In this document: piece by piece, positions 1-9,077 of the stretch
How the letters are laid out: each line of letters begins with the position of its first letter
How positions within the stretch are numbered: position 1 is the stretch's first letter
Assembly (NCBI GenBank): GCA_023957575.1
Contig: JAMLGU010000001.1
Span: forward strand, 806,001-870,000
Source: Chitinophagaceae bacterium
GTDB taxonomy: Bacteria; Bacteroidota; Bacteroidia; Chitinophagales; Chitinophagaceae
DNA length: 64,000 nucleotides
Reading direction: 5' to 3'
Made by a program: the position numbers and the translations under genes
Notes under the pieces: model-generated
Database searches by the model: none
The model's input: only the letters and a program-made list of their open reading frames with translations
Told to the model about the DNA's origin: nothing

Positions 1-211
1 CAATTGGAACAATCAGTTTTGGCTTATCATAAATAGGTTTTTGCTTTGTATCGCGCCAATTAATTCGCAGTAAACGAATTTCTATATTAAGCCGCTGATT
101 GAGGATAGCAGCAGGAATAAGGCCGCCATTGGCAATAGCCACTAACAGGTCAAAATCTTCTTCAAAGGTGAATGAAGCTAATTTTTCTTTTACTTCTTCA
201 AATGATTTCAA
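1..211 (-). CDS. Phosphoribosyltransferase, partial (3' end beyond window edge)
   Basis: About 70 N-terminal residues are visible, read leftwards off the window edge. They contain an acidic strand followed by LLVAIANGGLIPAAIL, which resembles the N-terminal half of type I phosphoribosyltransferases of the xanthine/hypoxanthine-guanine kind. These enzymes transfer phosphoribosyl groups from PRPP onto a base. The only start in the open frame is TTG at 211, because an in-frame TAA lies two codons upstream. It begins 40 bases after the ECF S-component gene on the same strand, so the two are probably co-transcribed and may handle the same imported base (inference). The PRPP-binding loop is not in the window, so substrate is unknown. 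Confidence 0.6.
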   Translation of the reverse strand, partial: MKSFEEVKEKLASFTFEEDFDLLVAIANGGLIPAAILNQRLNIEIRLLRINWRDTKQKPIYDKPKLIVPI

Positions 212-251
212 TAATTATGGGTTGGAACTCTTGTCCTTTTTTTGATTGATT

Positions 252-761
252 TTAATATTTAGCCAAAGCTTTTAATACAATATAACCGCCAAATATTTGT
301 AAAAACATACCTGGAAGACCCAGTTTTAAATCCTGAACCGCCAGATTAATATCTTTTACAATTACCCACTCAACCGCCGAGCCCAAAAGTTGATACGCTA
401 CTACCACGATAACAAGCGCCAGAATGGAAATGTTTTTAAAATATTTTGCTGCCGCAAATGCTGCAATTGCCAGAAAGGCTGATTTAACGAGAATAGCCGG
501 TAAAAAGGCAGCAGGAGGCATCCCAAAAAAGGCATAATTTAATACCGGAGATAACACCGCAGTCAATAATCCTGCCATCAGACCATATTTATAGGCGGCA
601 ATAAGCGTGAAAAAATAAATGGGCAGAAAAATTAAACCTCCATTGGGCATTAAATGCGCCAATTGGGGCAATAAAATATTACCAATTACAAATAACCCTG
701 CGAAAAGATAGGTACGATAATCGCTTATGGCCAGATTACGAAGTTGAATTGAAGCGTTCAT
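252..761 (-). CDS. ECF-type transporter S component-like membrane protein
   Basis: 169 residues, almost entirely hydrophobic, with about five to six predicted membrane segments and the Gly/Pro-rich LPIYFFTLIAAYKYGLMAGLLTAVLSP type of stretch typical of substrate-binding (S) components of energy-coupling factor transporters. S components bind a vitamin or small metabolite in the membrane and work with a shared EcfA/A'/T module, which is not in the window. The start ATG at 761 has a long, structured leader upstream. The following gene on the same strand is a phosphoribosyltransferase, hinting at a nucleobase-like substrate, but this is inference. Assignment to the S-component superfamily is by overall character, so moderate confidence. 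Confidence 0.55.
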   Translation of the reverse strand: MNASIQLRNLAISDYRTYLFAGLFVIGNILLPQLAHLMPNGGLIFLPIYFFTLIAAYKYGLMAGLLTAVLSPVLNYAFFGMPPAAFLPAILVKSAFLAIAAFAAAKYFKNISILALVIVVVAYQLLGSAVEWVIVKDINLAVQDLKLGLPGMFLQIFGGYIVLKALAKY

Positions 762-863
762 AATATCTAAATTATTGGTTTATATATTTTTATATTAATG
801 TTGTCTTAATCTTTGATACAATATTTACACCAATCAGGTTAATTTAATTAAAAGTTGAAGGTA

Positions 864-910
864 CAAAAATTTTGCAGAACAGTAACCATGATTTTTGACA
901 GGTTCTGCAA
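864..910 (-). terminator. Hairpin with T-run in the ECF gene leader (attenuator candidate)
   Basis: On the minus strand TTGCAGAAC (910-902) pairs perfectly over 9 bp with GTTCTGCAA (880-872) across a 21-base loop, then runs into AATTTTTG. It sits about 110 bases upstream of the ECF S-component ATG, and no gene ends just before it on this strand, which fits a leader terminator better than an end-of-gene terminator. Confidence 0.45.
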
Positions 911-1128
911 GAATAATATTAGTAAAGATGTCTGCTTAAAAGGATTGGGTAAAAGCAAGTCTGAACAAAAAACTAAGCCCAAAAAAGCTTGCACTTCTAA
1001 AACGGAGCAAACCTTCACCTGGTAAGGATTTTAGTATCTAATTTGCTTATTTTTGAGGAAACTCCAGATAAAATAAAACTGTTTTTAATATTTCAAGCGT
1101 AAAATTTTTCTTTTTATAATAAAAACCC

Positions 1129-1136
1129 TACCTTTG
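1129..1136 (+). promoter_or_regulatory. Bacteroidota-type -7 box for rpsT
   Basis: TACCTTTG matches the TAnnTTTG -7 consensus of Bacteroidota primary sigma factor promoters and lies 19 bases before the rpsT ATG. No clear TTG is present at the -33 spacing, so this rests on the -7 box alone. Confidence 0.5.
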
Positions 1137-1155
1137 CCGTCCAAAAATTATATAG

Positions 1156-1416
1156 ATGGCCAATCATAAAGCAACAAAAAAGGATACAAGGCAGGTTGCC
1201 AAACGTAGAGAAAGAAACAGGTATTATGGCAAAACCACTCGTAATGCTATCAGAGATATTACTGCTGCAGATGCAAAAGATGCGTCTGAAAAGCTTCCTT
1301 CTGTAGAAAGCATGATTGATAAACTTGCTAAAAGAGGAGTAATACATCGTAATAAAGCTGCCAACCTGAAAAGCAAACTGGCTAAAAAGATTAATACTGC
1401 CAAGGCTGCAAAATAA
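1156..1416 (+). CDS. rpsT: 30S ribosomal protein S20
   Basis: 86 residues, the usual S20 length, starting MANHKATKK and rich in Lys/Arg throughout, with the family pattern RNRYYGKTTRNAIRD and the C-terminal helix IHRNKAANLKSKLAKK. S20 binds 16S rRNA early in 30S subunit assembly. It is a single-gene unit with its own -7 box upstream and a strong terminator 28 bases after the stop. The leftward hydrolase gene converges on it from the other side. Confidence 0.96.
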   Translation: MANHKATKKDTRQVAKRRERNRYYGKTTRNAIRDITAADAKDASEKLPSVESMIDKLAKRGVIHRNKAANLKSKLAKKINTAKAAK

Positions 1417-1444
1417 AGTCTGGTGTCAAACATATTTAAATAAT

Positions 1445-1471
1445 AAAAGAAGGCTTTTAGCCTTCTTTTTT
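1445..1471 (+). terminator. Intrinsic terminator after rpsT (probably bidirectional)
   Basis: AAAAGAAGGC pairs with GCCTTCTTTT across the 5-base loop TTTTA and is followed by more T. The 5' arm is A-rich, so the same hairpin can stop transcription coming from the convergent alpha/beta hydrolase gene. Confidence 0.85.
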
Positions 1472-1559
1472 GCATTTATAATCTGTGAAATGAAAAACTT
1501 ATCTGCATAATTTGTACGCTAATGAATAACGTGTTGGGTTATTAACTCAGCAATATACA

Positions 1560-2414
1560 TTATCTGGTATTTAAAAAATTATTAAACAGCTCAATAGCCT
1601 GATTGTCATTAAATAAGGCCAGATGACCTTCATTCTTTACCTCAAAAAATTGTGTTTCCTTGCAATCTGAGCAATTCATTAGGTTTTGTTTGAAGGTTTG
1701 CCAGGAATACATTTGCACCGGCGAATCATGTAACCCCTGTATAAAAAGTATATCCGATTTGAAACCACTTGTAAATTTTAATAGCGACCTGTCGAGGTAG
1801 GGTTCGGGATTATCTGAGGCAAAACCATATTGATTATAAAGGAGCGTACAAGCCGCACTGGATTTTATTTGTCTTTTTTCTTCCAGCTGACACCTGTAAG
1901 CCAGATTAAGAGGCCCGGGCGCATTGGCTATTACTCCATTAACACTGTGCAACCTGTTTAGCCGGGTTACCAGATAGCCTCCTTGTGAATGCCCCGCAAG
2001 AAATATTTTTTTTGTTGGGATTCCCAATTCTGCATTTGCCTTGTTTTTTACCCACAAAAGTGCGGCTTCAGCTTGTGGCAAATTGTCGCCTATGAGTAGG
2101 CCTTCCTCGGGATAGGCCACGCTTATTATAGTTGTATTTTTATGGCGGAGGATTTTTCTAAAATTTTGAAGTGTGGTTTCAGTAGCATCCAAAATTTTTT
2201 TATCGGCTACTACCGTGCCATGATACACCATCAGTACATCGGTGGGTTCTCCAGCGGGTTTGTCTATAATGATATCTACCTTTACGCCATTGTAATGGAT
2301 ACTTTTTACGACTTTATAGGGTCTTTCAGAAATCTGACTGTTATTTTTTTGATTAACACAGGCTTGAAGCCCAAGCAATACAATCCATTGCAAGCAAGCT
2401 AAAGATTTCATCAT
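1560..2414 (-). CDS. Alpha/beta hydrolase family lipoprotein (esterase/peptidase-like)
   Basis: About 284 residues. The start MMKSLACL (2414) or the next Met gives a signal peptide ending in the lipobox LGLQAC, so the protein should be exported and lipid-anchored; an upstream in-frame ATG at 2435 would add MENETKT, which suits a signal peptide less well. The fold markers are a VYHG oxyanion-type strand, the nucleophile elbow GHSQGG, an acidic GLHDSP strand and a late NEGHLAL histidine, giving a complete Ser-Asp-His triad. Family known: serine hydrolases (esterases, dienelactone hydrolases, peptidases); the substrate cannot be told. It converges with rpsT and is followed by no other gene on its strand. 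Confidence 0.8.
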   Translation of the reverse strand: MMKSLACLQWIVLLGLQACVNQKNNSQISERPYKVVKSIHYNGVKVDIIIDKPAGEPTDVLMVYHGTVVADKKILDATETTLQNFRKILRHKNTTIISVAYPEEGLLIGDNLPQAEAALLWVKNKANAELGIPTKKIFLAGHSQGGYLVTRLNRLHSVNGVIANAPGPLNLAYRCQLEEKRQIKSSAACTLLYNQYGFASDNPEPYLDRSLLKFTSGFKSDILFIQGLHDSPVQMYSWQTFKQNLMNCSDCKETQFFEVKNEGHLALFNDNQAIELFNNFLNTR

Positions 2415-2484
2415 TGTTTTTGTTTCATTCTCCAAACTTCTGTTTGTTGCATAACAGAAGAGAGAGAACCCTGTTGGGAGATTT

Positions 2485-3876
2485 TTAGAATCCCCTATTT
2501 TCTGTCGTTTGGTACTTATGCAGGCCGGGGCAGTTCTCGGCAGCTTCTTTATCCACTATAATATAATAATTGGGGATTCTTCTTTCTAACCATTTGTCTA
2601 ATTCCTGATTTTTCTTAATCATCATTGCCTGATCGGCTATTTTGCTGTAGTCATCTTTCAGGTTAAGCCTGTGTGCCTCTGTTCTTGATTTCAGATATAC
2701 TAATCTAACCCCTTTTTTGCCTTGGTCATTTGTAAAATTAACCGGTTGCGAAATATCGCCCACCTTCATATCTTTAATAGTGTTCAGCATTTCTTTGTCC
2801 AGGTGATCAATTGGGATAAAGGTAGAGCCATCTTCATTTAAAATAAAAGGTCCGTAATTTTTTAAATTATCATCATCGCTGTATTTGTAAGCAGCATCCT
2901 TGAAGGAGATTTTGTTTTCAATAATTTCCGCTCTTACAGAGTCCAATTTTGCTCTGGCAATGCTAAGTTCGGTTTCTGTAACCGGAGGAATACGAAGAAT
3001 CATTCTAATTTTAGCATCATCTCCACGTCTGTCCTCCTGTTTAATTAAAAAATAACCGAATTTATTGGATTTCACCGGCATAGAAATCTCTCCTGGTTTA
3101 AGCCTGAACGAGGTGGAAAGAAAGACAGGGTCCCAGGTATTTTTATCAGAACGGTTGATTTCATAATTACCACCTCTTTCTTTACTTCCCGGGTCCTCAG
3201 AAACTCTTTTGGCCAGATTTTCGAATGTTGTTGCGCCGGATTCAATCTGTTTTTTATAGTTAAGCATTTCATTGTAGATGTAATCCTCTACCTCTTTTGC
3301 AGCTTTTGGATAAATATTGATTTGACCAACTTCTATTTGTGATTCGATAAAGGGTAAACTATCAGTTGGGATTTTGTCAAAAAAGGTTTTTACCTCTGAG
3401 GGTGTAATATGCACATTTTCAACAACTTTCCTCTGCATTGCCTGTGCCAGAAGTTGCTCTCTGATTAATGGTCTGGAGTCATCTTTGAGCTGATAAACAG
3501 TTTTTCCGGCTATTTCTTCCAACGCCTGAACACTACCAAACTGATTAATCCAGTTTCTGGTTCTTAAATCCAGTTGTGCTTCCACATCTTCATCGGAAAC
3601 AGGCAAGGAGTCCTTTTCGGCCTGAAGTGCCAATATTTTAGAAAGCATAGATTGCTCCATAATTACACAGGCTGCATTTTCGGGCAAATGATCTCCCCTG
3701 CGCATAGCGTCCGAAATCTCGTTTTGGATATCTGATTGTAGAATAATTCTATCTCCAACAACACCTAAAATTTTGTCAATCACTACTTTATGTGCCTGCC
3801 CCTGCTTCGATTGAGAAAATGCTGCAGCAGCAAGGAGCATAAATACTATTGTAAATAAATATCTGAAACTAACCAT
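2485..3876 (-). CDS. SurA-like periplasmic peptidyl-prolyl isomerase/chaperone
   Basis: 463 residues from the ATG at 3876, chosen because MVSFRYLFTIVFMLLAAAAFSQS is a clean signal peptide; an in-frame ATG at 3927 would add 17 residues. The N-terminal region (KVVIDKILGVVGDRIILQSDI) is the SurA N domain. Two parvulin-type rotamase domains follow: the first holds KRVSEDPGSKERGGNYE and GEISMPVKSNKFGYFLIKQ, the second is a more diverged copy (FKDAAYKYSDDDNLKNYG ... VGDISQPV). SurA helps outer-membrane proteins fold and delivers them to BAM. It lies 79 bases downstream of infB on the same strand, but with its own leader, so co-transcription is possible rather than certain. Confidence 0.88.
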   Translation of the reverse strand: MVSFRYLFTIVFMLLAAAAFSQSKQGQAHKVVIDKILGVVGDRIILQSDIQNEISDAMRRGDHLPENAACVIMEQSMLSKILALQAEKDSLPVSDEDVEAQLDLRTRNWINQFGSVQALEEIAGKTVYQLKDDSRPLIREQLLAQAMQRKVVENVHITPSEVKTFFDKIPTDSLPFIESQIEVGQINIYPKAAKEVEDYIYNEMLNYKKQIESGATTFENLAKRVSEDPGSKERGGNYEINRSDKNTWDPVFLSTSFRLKPGEISMPVKSNKFGYFLIKQEDRRGDDAKIRMILRIPPVTETELSIARAKLDSVRAEIIENKISFKDAAYKYSDDDNLKNYGPFILNEDGSTFIPIDHLDKEMLNTIKDMKVGDISQPVNFTNDQGKKGVRLVYLKSRTEAHRLNLKDDYSKIADQAMMIKKNQELDKWLERRIPNYYIIVDKEAAENCPGLHKYQTTENRGF

Positions 3877-4006
3877 AAACTCAAAAATAATCCTGTGTTT
3901 ATTATAAAGGGTTGAAATATATTTCATTTAACAAAACAATAACCCAATTACCAAATTGACCAATAACAAAGCAAAAGAATTATTTGCATTTGTTCACTAT
4001 CCAATT

Positions 4007-6919
4007 TTATAATGTTCTTTTTACTTCTTCCAGTTCGTAAGCTTCTACCACATCGCCTGCTTTTATGTCATTGTAGTTTTTAATGGTTAAACCACATTCC
4101 ATTCCGTTCAGTACTTCTTTGGCATCATCTTTAAATCTTTTTAGCGAACCCAGTTCGGCCACTACACCTTCTCCTGTAGGATAGACTACGATACCGTCAC
4201 GGATAAGTCTGATTTTGGAGTCTCTTCTTATTTTGCCATCCAAAACAAAGCATCCTGCAACGGTAGCTTTATCAAATTTGAATACTTCTCTAACCTCTAC
4301 GTTGGCTATGATTTTTTCCTGTACACTCGGTTCCATCATACCTTCCATAGCGCTCTTAATTTCTTCTATGGCAGTGTAAATGATAGAGTACATCTTTATC
4401 TCAATACCGGCATTTTCAGCAAGTTTTGAAGCTTGCATTGATGGTCTTACATTAAATGCAATTACGATAGCATCGGAAGCTTCGGCTAAAACGATATCGC
4501 TTTCATTTATTTGGCCCACTCCTTTATGAATAACATTTACCAGAATTTCGTCGGTTGATAGTTTTTGAAGTGAATCGCTCAATGCCTCTACCGAGCCGTC
4601 CACATCTCCTTTGATGATTATATTTAATTCCTTAAAGTTGCCCAATGCCAAACGACGTCCGATTTCGTCGAGGGTAATATGTTTTTTGGTTCTGATACCT
4701 TGTTCTCTCAATATTTGCGCTCTTCGGTTGGCAATTTCTTTAGCTTCTCCCTCATCGGTATATACTTTGAAGGTTTCACCTGCCTGGGGTGCGCCATTTA
4801 AGCCCAGTATTACTACGGGATCGGATGGACCAGCTTCTTCCAGCTTTTTATTTCTTTCGTTGAACATTGCTTTTACCCTGCCAAAATATTGACCGCTTAC
4901 TATCAGATCGCCCATTTTTAGTGTGCCACTTTCTACAAGCATGGTAGCCACATATCCCCGTCCTTTATCCAATGTAGCTTCTATAATGGTTCCTGATGCT
5001 TCTTTGTAAGGATTGGCTTTTAGCTCAAGCAGTTCAGCCTCCAGCAGTATTTTTTCCAACAATTTATCGATGTTCAGGCCTTGTTTGGCAGAAAGTTCCT
5101 GGCTTTGGTATTTTCCTCCCCATTCTTCTACCAAAATATTCATTTGAGATAATTGCTCATAAATCTTTTGAGGGTTGGCGCCGTCTTTATCAATTTTGTT
5201 AATGGCAAAAATCATGGGTACACCTGCTGCCTGCGCATGGCTGATGGCCTCACGTGTCTGAGGCATCACTGCATCGTCTGCCGCTACCACTATTACTGCT
5301 ATATCAGTAACCTTGGCGCCACGTGCGCGCATTGCTGTAAAGGCCTCGTGTCCGGGTGTGTCGAGAAAGGTTATTTTTTTGTCATCTGCTACTTTTACCT
5401 TGTAGGCGCCAATGTGCTGAGTGATTCCGCCTGCTTCACCGGCTACCACATTAGCATTTCTGATGTAGTCAAGAAGTGAAGTTTTTCCATGGTCAACGTG
5501 CCCCATGATGGTAACAATCGGGCTTCTGGGCATCAATTTGCTTTCATCTTCTTCGATGTCGTCATCTTCTTCCATTTCCATTTGTTGCTCCATGCCGATA
5601 AATTCTACATCGAAGCCAAATTCATTGGCTACCAGTTCGATTACTTCGGCATCCAATCGTTGATTAATGGACACCATGATACCAAGCCCCATACATTTGC
5701 TAATTACTTCGGCAAAACTTACATCCATAAGGCTTGCCAGCTCACTTACACTTATAAACTCGGTTACCTGCAGTTTGTTATCAATTGCTTCTTCGTTCAT
5801 TGCTTCTTCTGAGTCGTGCCTTTTTTCGCGGCGGGCTCGGGCTCTCATGCTTTTTTGCTTGTGACCGCCACCGGATAGTTTGGCTTGTGTTTCTCTAATT
5901 TTTTCTTGAATTTCCTTTTCGTCAATTTGTTTTTCTTCTCGATGAGGTCTGTGTCTGTCTCGGCCTCCTCCTCTTTGTCCACCCCTGCCATGTTGATCTC
6001 CTCCTCTTTGTCCTCCTCCTCTTTGTTTGTCTGATGTTTTGCGGTTGTCGCTTTCTGCTTTAACTTCCTTTTTCTCAATAGGAATACGTTTGCGTTTACG
6101 TTTTTCTTCACGTTTGGGCCTGGTTTCATTATCCACAGGAAGTTCTATTTTTCCCAAAATTTTGGGTCCTTCAATTTTTTCGGCCTGTATTTTTGTGATT
6201 TCAGGTTCTTCTTCCTGCACTGGAGGTTGCGGAATTTCTTCCTCTTTAGGTTTTTGTACGACCGGTAATTCTGCAACTTTTGGCTCCTCAACAGTTTTTT
6301 TCTTAACTATTGGCTTTTTGGCCGATTCTTTTTCAGCTTTTTTGGGTCTGGTAGAGGAGTCAATTGCCGAAAGGTCTATTTTGTTTAAAATCTTAGGCCC
6401 TTCAATTTCGGGGGCATCAATTTTTAGCTCAGATTTTTCTTCGGTTTTTTCTATAACCGGTATTGTCTCTTCTTGAGTTACAGTCTCCTTTACTTCTACC
6501 TTTACTTCTACCGTTTCTTCAGGCGTTTCTCCGGGCAATTCTATTTTTCCTACAATTTTAGGCCCTTCAATTTTTTCGGCTTCAATGGCAATTACTTCCT
6601 GAATCGGTTCAGAGGCAACCAATTTCTCTTCCTCTTTTTCTTTTTTTGGTGCGACAACTATAGTTTCCTCTTCTTTCTTTCTTTTGGATTCAGCTCCAAC
6701 TCCTTTGGGTAGATCAACCTGATCACTTTTAATTTTTGCCACTTTATCGCTATGGAACTGTTGTTGCAAGGCAACATACATGTCTTCGCTAAGTTTTGAA
6801 GAAGGCTTCAGTTCATCACGCAAGAAACCCTTACCTACCAAATAGTCAATAAGTGTTTCCTGACCAATATTAAACTCTTTGGCCGCCTGTAATAATCTCG
6901 GAAGTTTTATTTCTGCCAT
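4007..6919 (-). CDS. infB: Translation initiation factor IF-2
   Basis: 970 residues. An N-terminal IF2_N helix domain (about 1-55) is followed by a long charged linker (60-370), then a second IF2_N-like module (about 385-445), and the GTPase with G1 GHVDHGKT at 473-480, G2 [11 protein letters not shown]3 DTPGHEAF and G4 NKID, then the C1/C2 domains that bind initiator fMet-tRNA. IF-2 places initiator tRNA on the 30S subunit and promotes 50S joining. The linker holds three copies of an EGPKI[LV][GN]KI[ED]L motif (118-128, 173-183, 250-260) and a Gly/Arg-rich patch (300-325). It is the third gene of rimP-nusA-infB. Confidence 0.98.
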   Translation of the reverse strand: MAEIKLPRLLQAAKEFNIGQETLIDYLVGKGFLRDELKPSSKLSEDMYVALQQQFHSDKVAKIKSDQVDLPKGVGAESKRKKEEETIVVAPKKEKEEEKLVASEPIQEVIAIEAEKIEGPKIVGKIELPGETPEETVEVKVEVKETVTQEETIPVIEKTEEKSELKIDAPEIEGPKILNKIDLSAIDSSTRPKKAEKESAKKPIVKKKTVEEPKVAELPVVQKPKEEEIPQPPVQEEEPEITKIQAEKIEGPKILGKIELPVDNETRPKREEKRKRKRIPIEKKEVKAESDNRKTSDKQRGGGQRGGDQHGRGGQRGGGRDRHRPHREEKQIDEKEIQEKIRETQAKLSGGGHKQKSMRARARREKRHDSEEAMNEEAIDNKLQVTEFISVSELASLMDVSFAEVISKCMGLGIMVSINQRLDAEVIELVANEFGFDVEFIGMEQQMEMEEDDDIEEDESKLMPRSPIVTIMGHVDHGKTSLLDYIRNANVVAGEAGGITQHIGAYKVKVADDKKITFLDTPGHEAFTAMRARGAKVTDIAVIVVAADDAVMPQTREAISHAQAAGVPMIFAINKIDKDGANPQKIYEQLSQMNILVEEWGGKYQSQELSAKQGLNIDKLLEKILLEAELLELKANPYKEASGTIIEATLDKGRGYVATMLVESGTLKMGDLIVSGQYFGRVKAMFNERNKKLEEAGPSDPVVILGLNGAPQAGETFKVYTDEGEAKEIANRRAQILREQGIRTKKHITLDEIGRRLALGNFKELNIIIKGDVDGSVEALSDSLQKLSTDEILVNVIHKGVGQINESDIVLAEASDAIVIAFNVRPSMQASKLAENAGIEIKMYSIIYTAIEEIKSAMEGMMEPSVQEKIIANVEVREVFKFDKATVAGCFVLDGKIRRDSKIRLIRDGIVVYPTGEGVVAELGSLKRFKDDAKEVLNGMECGLTIKNYNDIKAGDVVEAYELEEVKRTL

Positions 6920-7003
6920 AAATATTTTTATCTCTCACTTTTATTTTTACCCTTCAACACATTTTGTTCAGTTTTATCTATCTGTGCCTCTATATCAGCC
7001 CTT

Positions 7004-8251
7004 TTATTCCCGTTCTAATTCTTCCTGCAAAATTCTTCTTACTTCTTCTACCGTTTCTTTTTCAAGATCGGCTCTTTTTTCGAGTTCTGCTGCCGAAATG
7101 CGTAATACGCTGCGGGCTGTGTCGCAACCAACATTTTTTAAAGCATCAATTACCCATTCATCAATTTCATCTGCAAACTCTTCCAGATCCACATCAAACT
7201 CTTCGTCTTCCTCCTCGCTGTCGCGATATACATCTAATTCATACCCTGTAAGTTCTGATGCCAATTTAATATTTACACCTCTTTTGCCTATGGCCAAAGA
7301 TACCTGATCGGGTTTAAGAAAAATATTTGCATGTTTTCTTTCGTGATCAACAGCCATACTGCTGATTTTGGCGGGCGTAAGCGAGCGTTGAATCAGCAAT
7401 TGCATATTAGTAGTCCAGTTGATAACGTCGATGTTTTCATTTTTCAATTCTCTTACGATACCATGAATTCGGCTTCCCTTCATTCCCACACATGCACCTA
7501 CGGGGTCAATGCGGTCGTCATAAGATTCTACAGCCACTTTGGCTCTTTCTCCCGGCTCTCTTACTATTTTTTTAATGATAATGAGACCGTCAAAAATTTC
7601 GGGAACTTCTATTTCGAGCAGTTTTGCTAAAAAGGCTTCAGAAGTTCTTGACAAAATAATAACCGGATTATTATTTTTTAAATCTACTCTGGTAACAACT
7701 GCACGTATATTTTCGCCCTTTTTGAAATAATCCTGCGGTATTTGCTCACTTTTGGGCAAAATCAGCTCATTTCCTTCTTCATCTAAGAGTAAGACTTCTT
7801 TTTTCCACACCTGATATACTTCGGCGCTGATGATTTCACCAATTCTGTCTTCATATTTTTTTGCCAGGATATTTTTTTTCAAATCGCTGATACGGCTGGC
7901 AAGGGTTTGTTTTGCTGCCAAAATAGCCCTGCGACCGAAATCAATCAGGTCAATTTCTTCAAAAAGTTCTTCTCCTACCTCGTAATCAGGCTCCTGTTTG
8001 ATGGCTTCGGAATAAGCCACCTCAGCCAGTGGATCCTGAACCTCGCCATCTTCAACAATGATTCTGTGCCGCACGATTTCAAGGTCGCCTTTTTCGGCAT
8101 TTACGATAACGTCAAAATTGTCATCGCTCCCATATTTTTTGCGAAGCAATGTTTTAAATACATCTTCTATCACCTTCATCAGGGTAGGACGGTCAATATT
8201 TTCGGCATCTTTAAAGTCCTGAAATGCTTCTATTAAATTAATACTTGCCAT
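7004..8251 (-). CDS. nusA: Transcription termination/antitermination protein NusA
   Basis: 415 residues with the expected order: NusA N-terminal RNA-polymerase-binding domain (1-~130), S1 domain, then two KH domains (GACVGMKGSRIHGIVREL, and VSLAIGKRGVNIKLASELTGYELDVY). A short acidic stretch (SEEEDEEFDVDLEEF) and a C-terminal helix-hairpin-type segment (VGCDTARSVLRISAAELEKRADL) end the protein. NusA modulates RNA polymerase pausing, termination and antitermination. It sits between rimP and infB, 84 bases before infB, in the order found across bacteria. Confidence 0.97.
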   Translation of the reverse strand: MASINLIEAFQDFKDAENIDRPTLMKVIEDVFKTLLRKKYGSDDNFDVIVNAEKGDLEIVRHRIIVEDGEVQDPLAEVAYSEAIKQEPDYEVGEELFEEIDLIDFGRRAILAAKQTLASRISDLKKNILAKKYEDRIGEIISAEVYQVWKKEVLLLDEEGNELILPKSEQIPQDYFKKGENIRAVVTRVDLKNNNPVIILSRTSEAFLAKLLEIEVPEIFDGLIIIKKIVREPGERAKVAVESYDDRIDPVGACVGMKGSRIHGIVRELKNENIDVINWTTNMQLLIQRSLTPAKISSMAVDHERKHANIFLKPDQVSLAIGKRGVNIKLASELTGYELDVYRDSEEEDEEFDVDLEEFADEIDEWVIDALKNVGCDTARSVLRISAAELEKRADLEKETVEEVRRILQEELERE

Positions 8252-8280
8252 ACTGAAGTACGATTATTGAAATTATATTT

Positions 8281-8781
8281 TTAAAATTTTATGATGATAT
8301 GTGTGGTTTTAATATCAGAAACCGGTATAATATGTTGTTTTATTTCTGTTTTTTTACTTCCTGCCGAGGGGCTTTTTGCATTGCCTTTCTTTTTTATTTC
8401 TTCATCTAAAATGATTTGACTATCAGAAACGGATACTAACTTTCCTTCGAGTGCGTGCTCGTCCTTGAAGGTGATTTTAACATCACGGCCAATATTTTTA
8501 ACATACTGACGATGAAGTTTCAGAGGCTCGTCCAACCCTGCTGATGATACTTCTAATGAAAAATCGCCATCTGGGTATAATGCCTTCTCTTCCAATACTT
8601 TATACAGGGTTCTGTTATATTTTACCAAATCGTCAATACCTATACCGACATCGCCGTCAATATATACTTTGATATTATTGGTAGGTTTTATTTTCACCTC
8701 TACCAAAAAATGAGCAGGATTGGCCGATAAAATGTTTTCGGTTTCCTGAGCAACGGTTTGTATTATCGTTTCTTTAGTCAT
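8281..8781 (-). CDS. rimP: Ribosome maturation factor RimP
   Basis: 166 residues from the ATG at 8781 (MTKETIIQTVAQE), which aligns with the usual RimP N terminus; the open frame extends 17 codons further upstream without family-like sequence. The conserved core is LVEVKIKPTNNIKVYIDGDVGIGIDDL and the DFSLEVSSAGLDEPL signature (V-S-S-A/P-G-x-D-x-P), followed by the Sm-like C-terminal domain. RimP acts in late 30S assembly. First gene of the rimP-nusA-infB operon, 29 bases before nusA. Confidence 0.93.
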   Translation of the reverse strand: MTKETIIQTVAQETENILSANPAHFLVEVKIKPTNNIKVYIDGDVGIGIDDLVKYNRTLYKVLEEKALYPDGDFSLEVSSAGLDEPLKLHRQYVKNIGRDVKITFKDEHALEGKLVSVSDSQIILDEEIKKKGNAKSPSAGSKKTEIKQHIIPVSDIKTTHIIIKF

Positions 8782-9077
8782 ATATAAAGAAGAAGGGAAC
8801 GCCACCGTTCCCTCACTCAAAATCTGATGCAAAATTAGGGAAAATAATCGAGAATTTATTTTTTTTGTGGAAAATTACTTTCTTGCAAAAATGAATACTT
8901 GTAAAACCTTGGGGGCATAACCATTGGAGAAAGATTGGTATGGCTAATTTTAAACCTGATTTATAACCGTTGCGCTTATAAGTTGAATCTATCCATTTTA
9001 AAAGAAGATATTTAAATGCACCAATTTGCGAATATCTTTGAACATTTTGCAAGATAAAAGAATGTGCAATAGCCTTT

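Larger units (their letters stand above)
762..1155. other. Divergent intergenic region between ECF gene and rpsT
   Basis: 394 bases with no supportable gene. It carries the minus-strand hairpin described separately (864-910), a second weaker inverted repeat (GCAAG near 954 with CTTGC near 990) and the rpsT promoter box. The length and structure suggest a regulated leader for the leftward ECF/phosphoribosyltransferase pair. I do not recognise the TPP, cobalamin or purine consensus in it. Confidence 0.5.

Noticed and set aside
5845-6129. Plus- and minus-strand open frames inside infB
   Set aside because: These arise from low-complexity Glu/Lys/Arg-rich linker codons of infB, not from genes.
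8813-9052. A 79-codon minus-strand frame between the nuclease gene and rimP
   Set aside because: No family likeness or coding pattern, and it overlaps the rimP start. Treated as intergenic.
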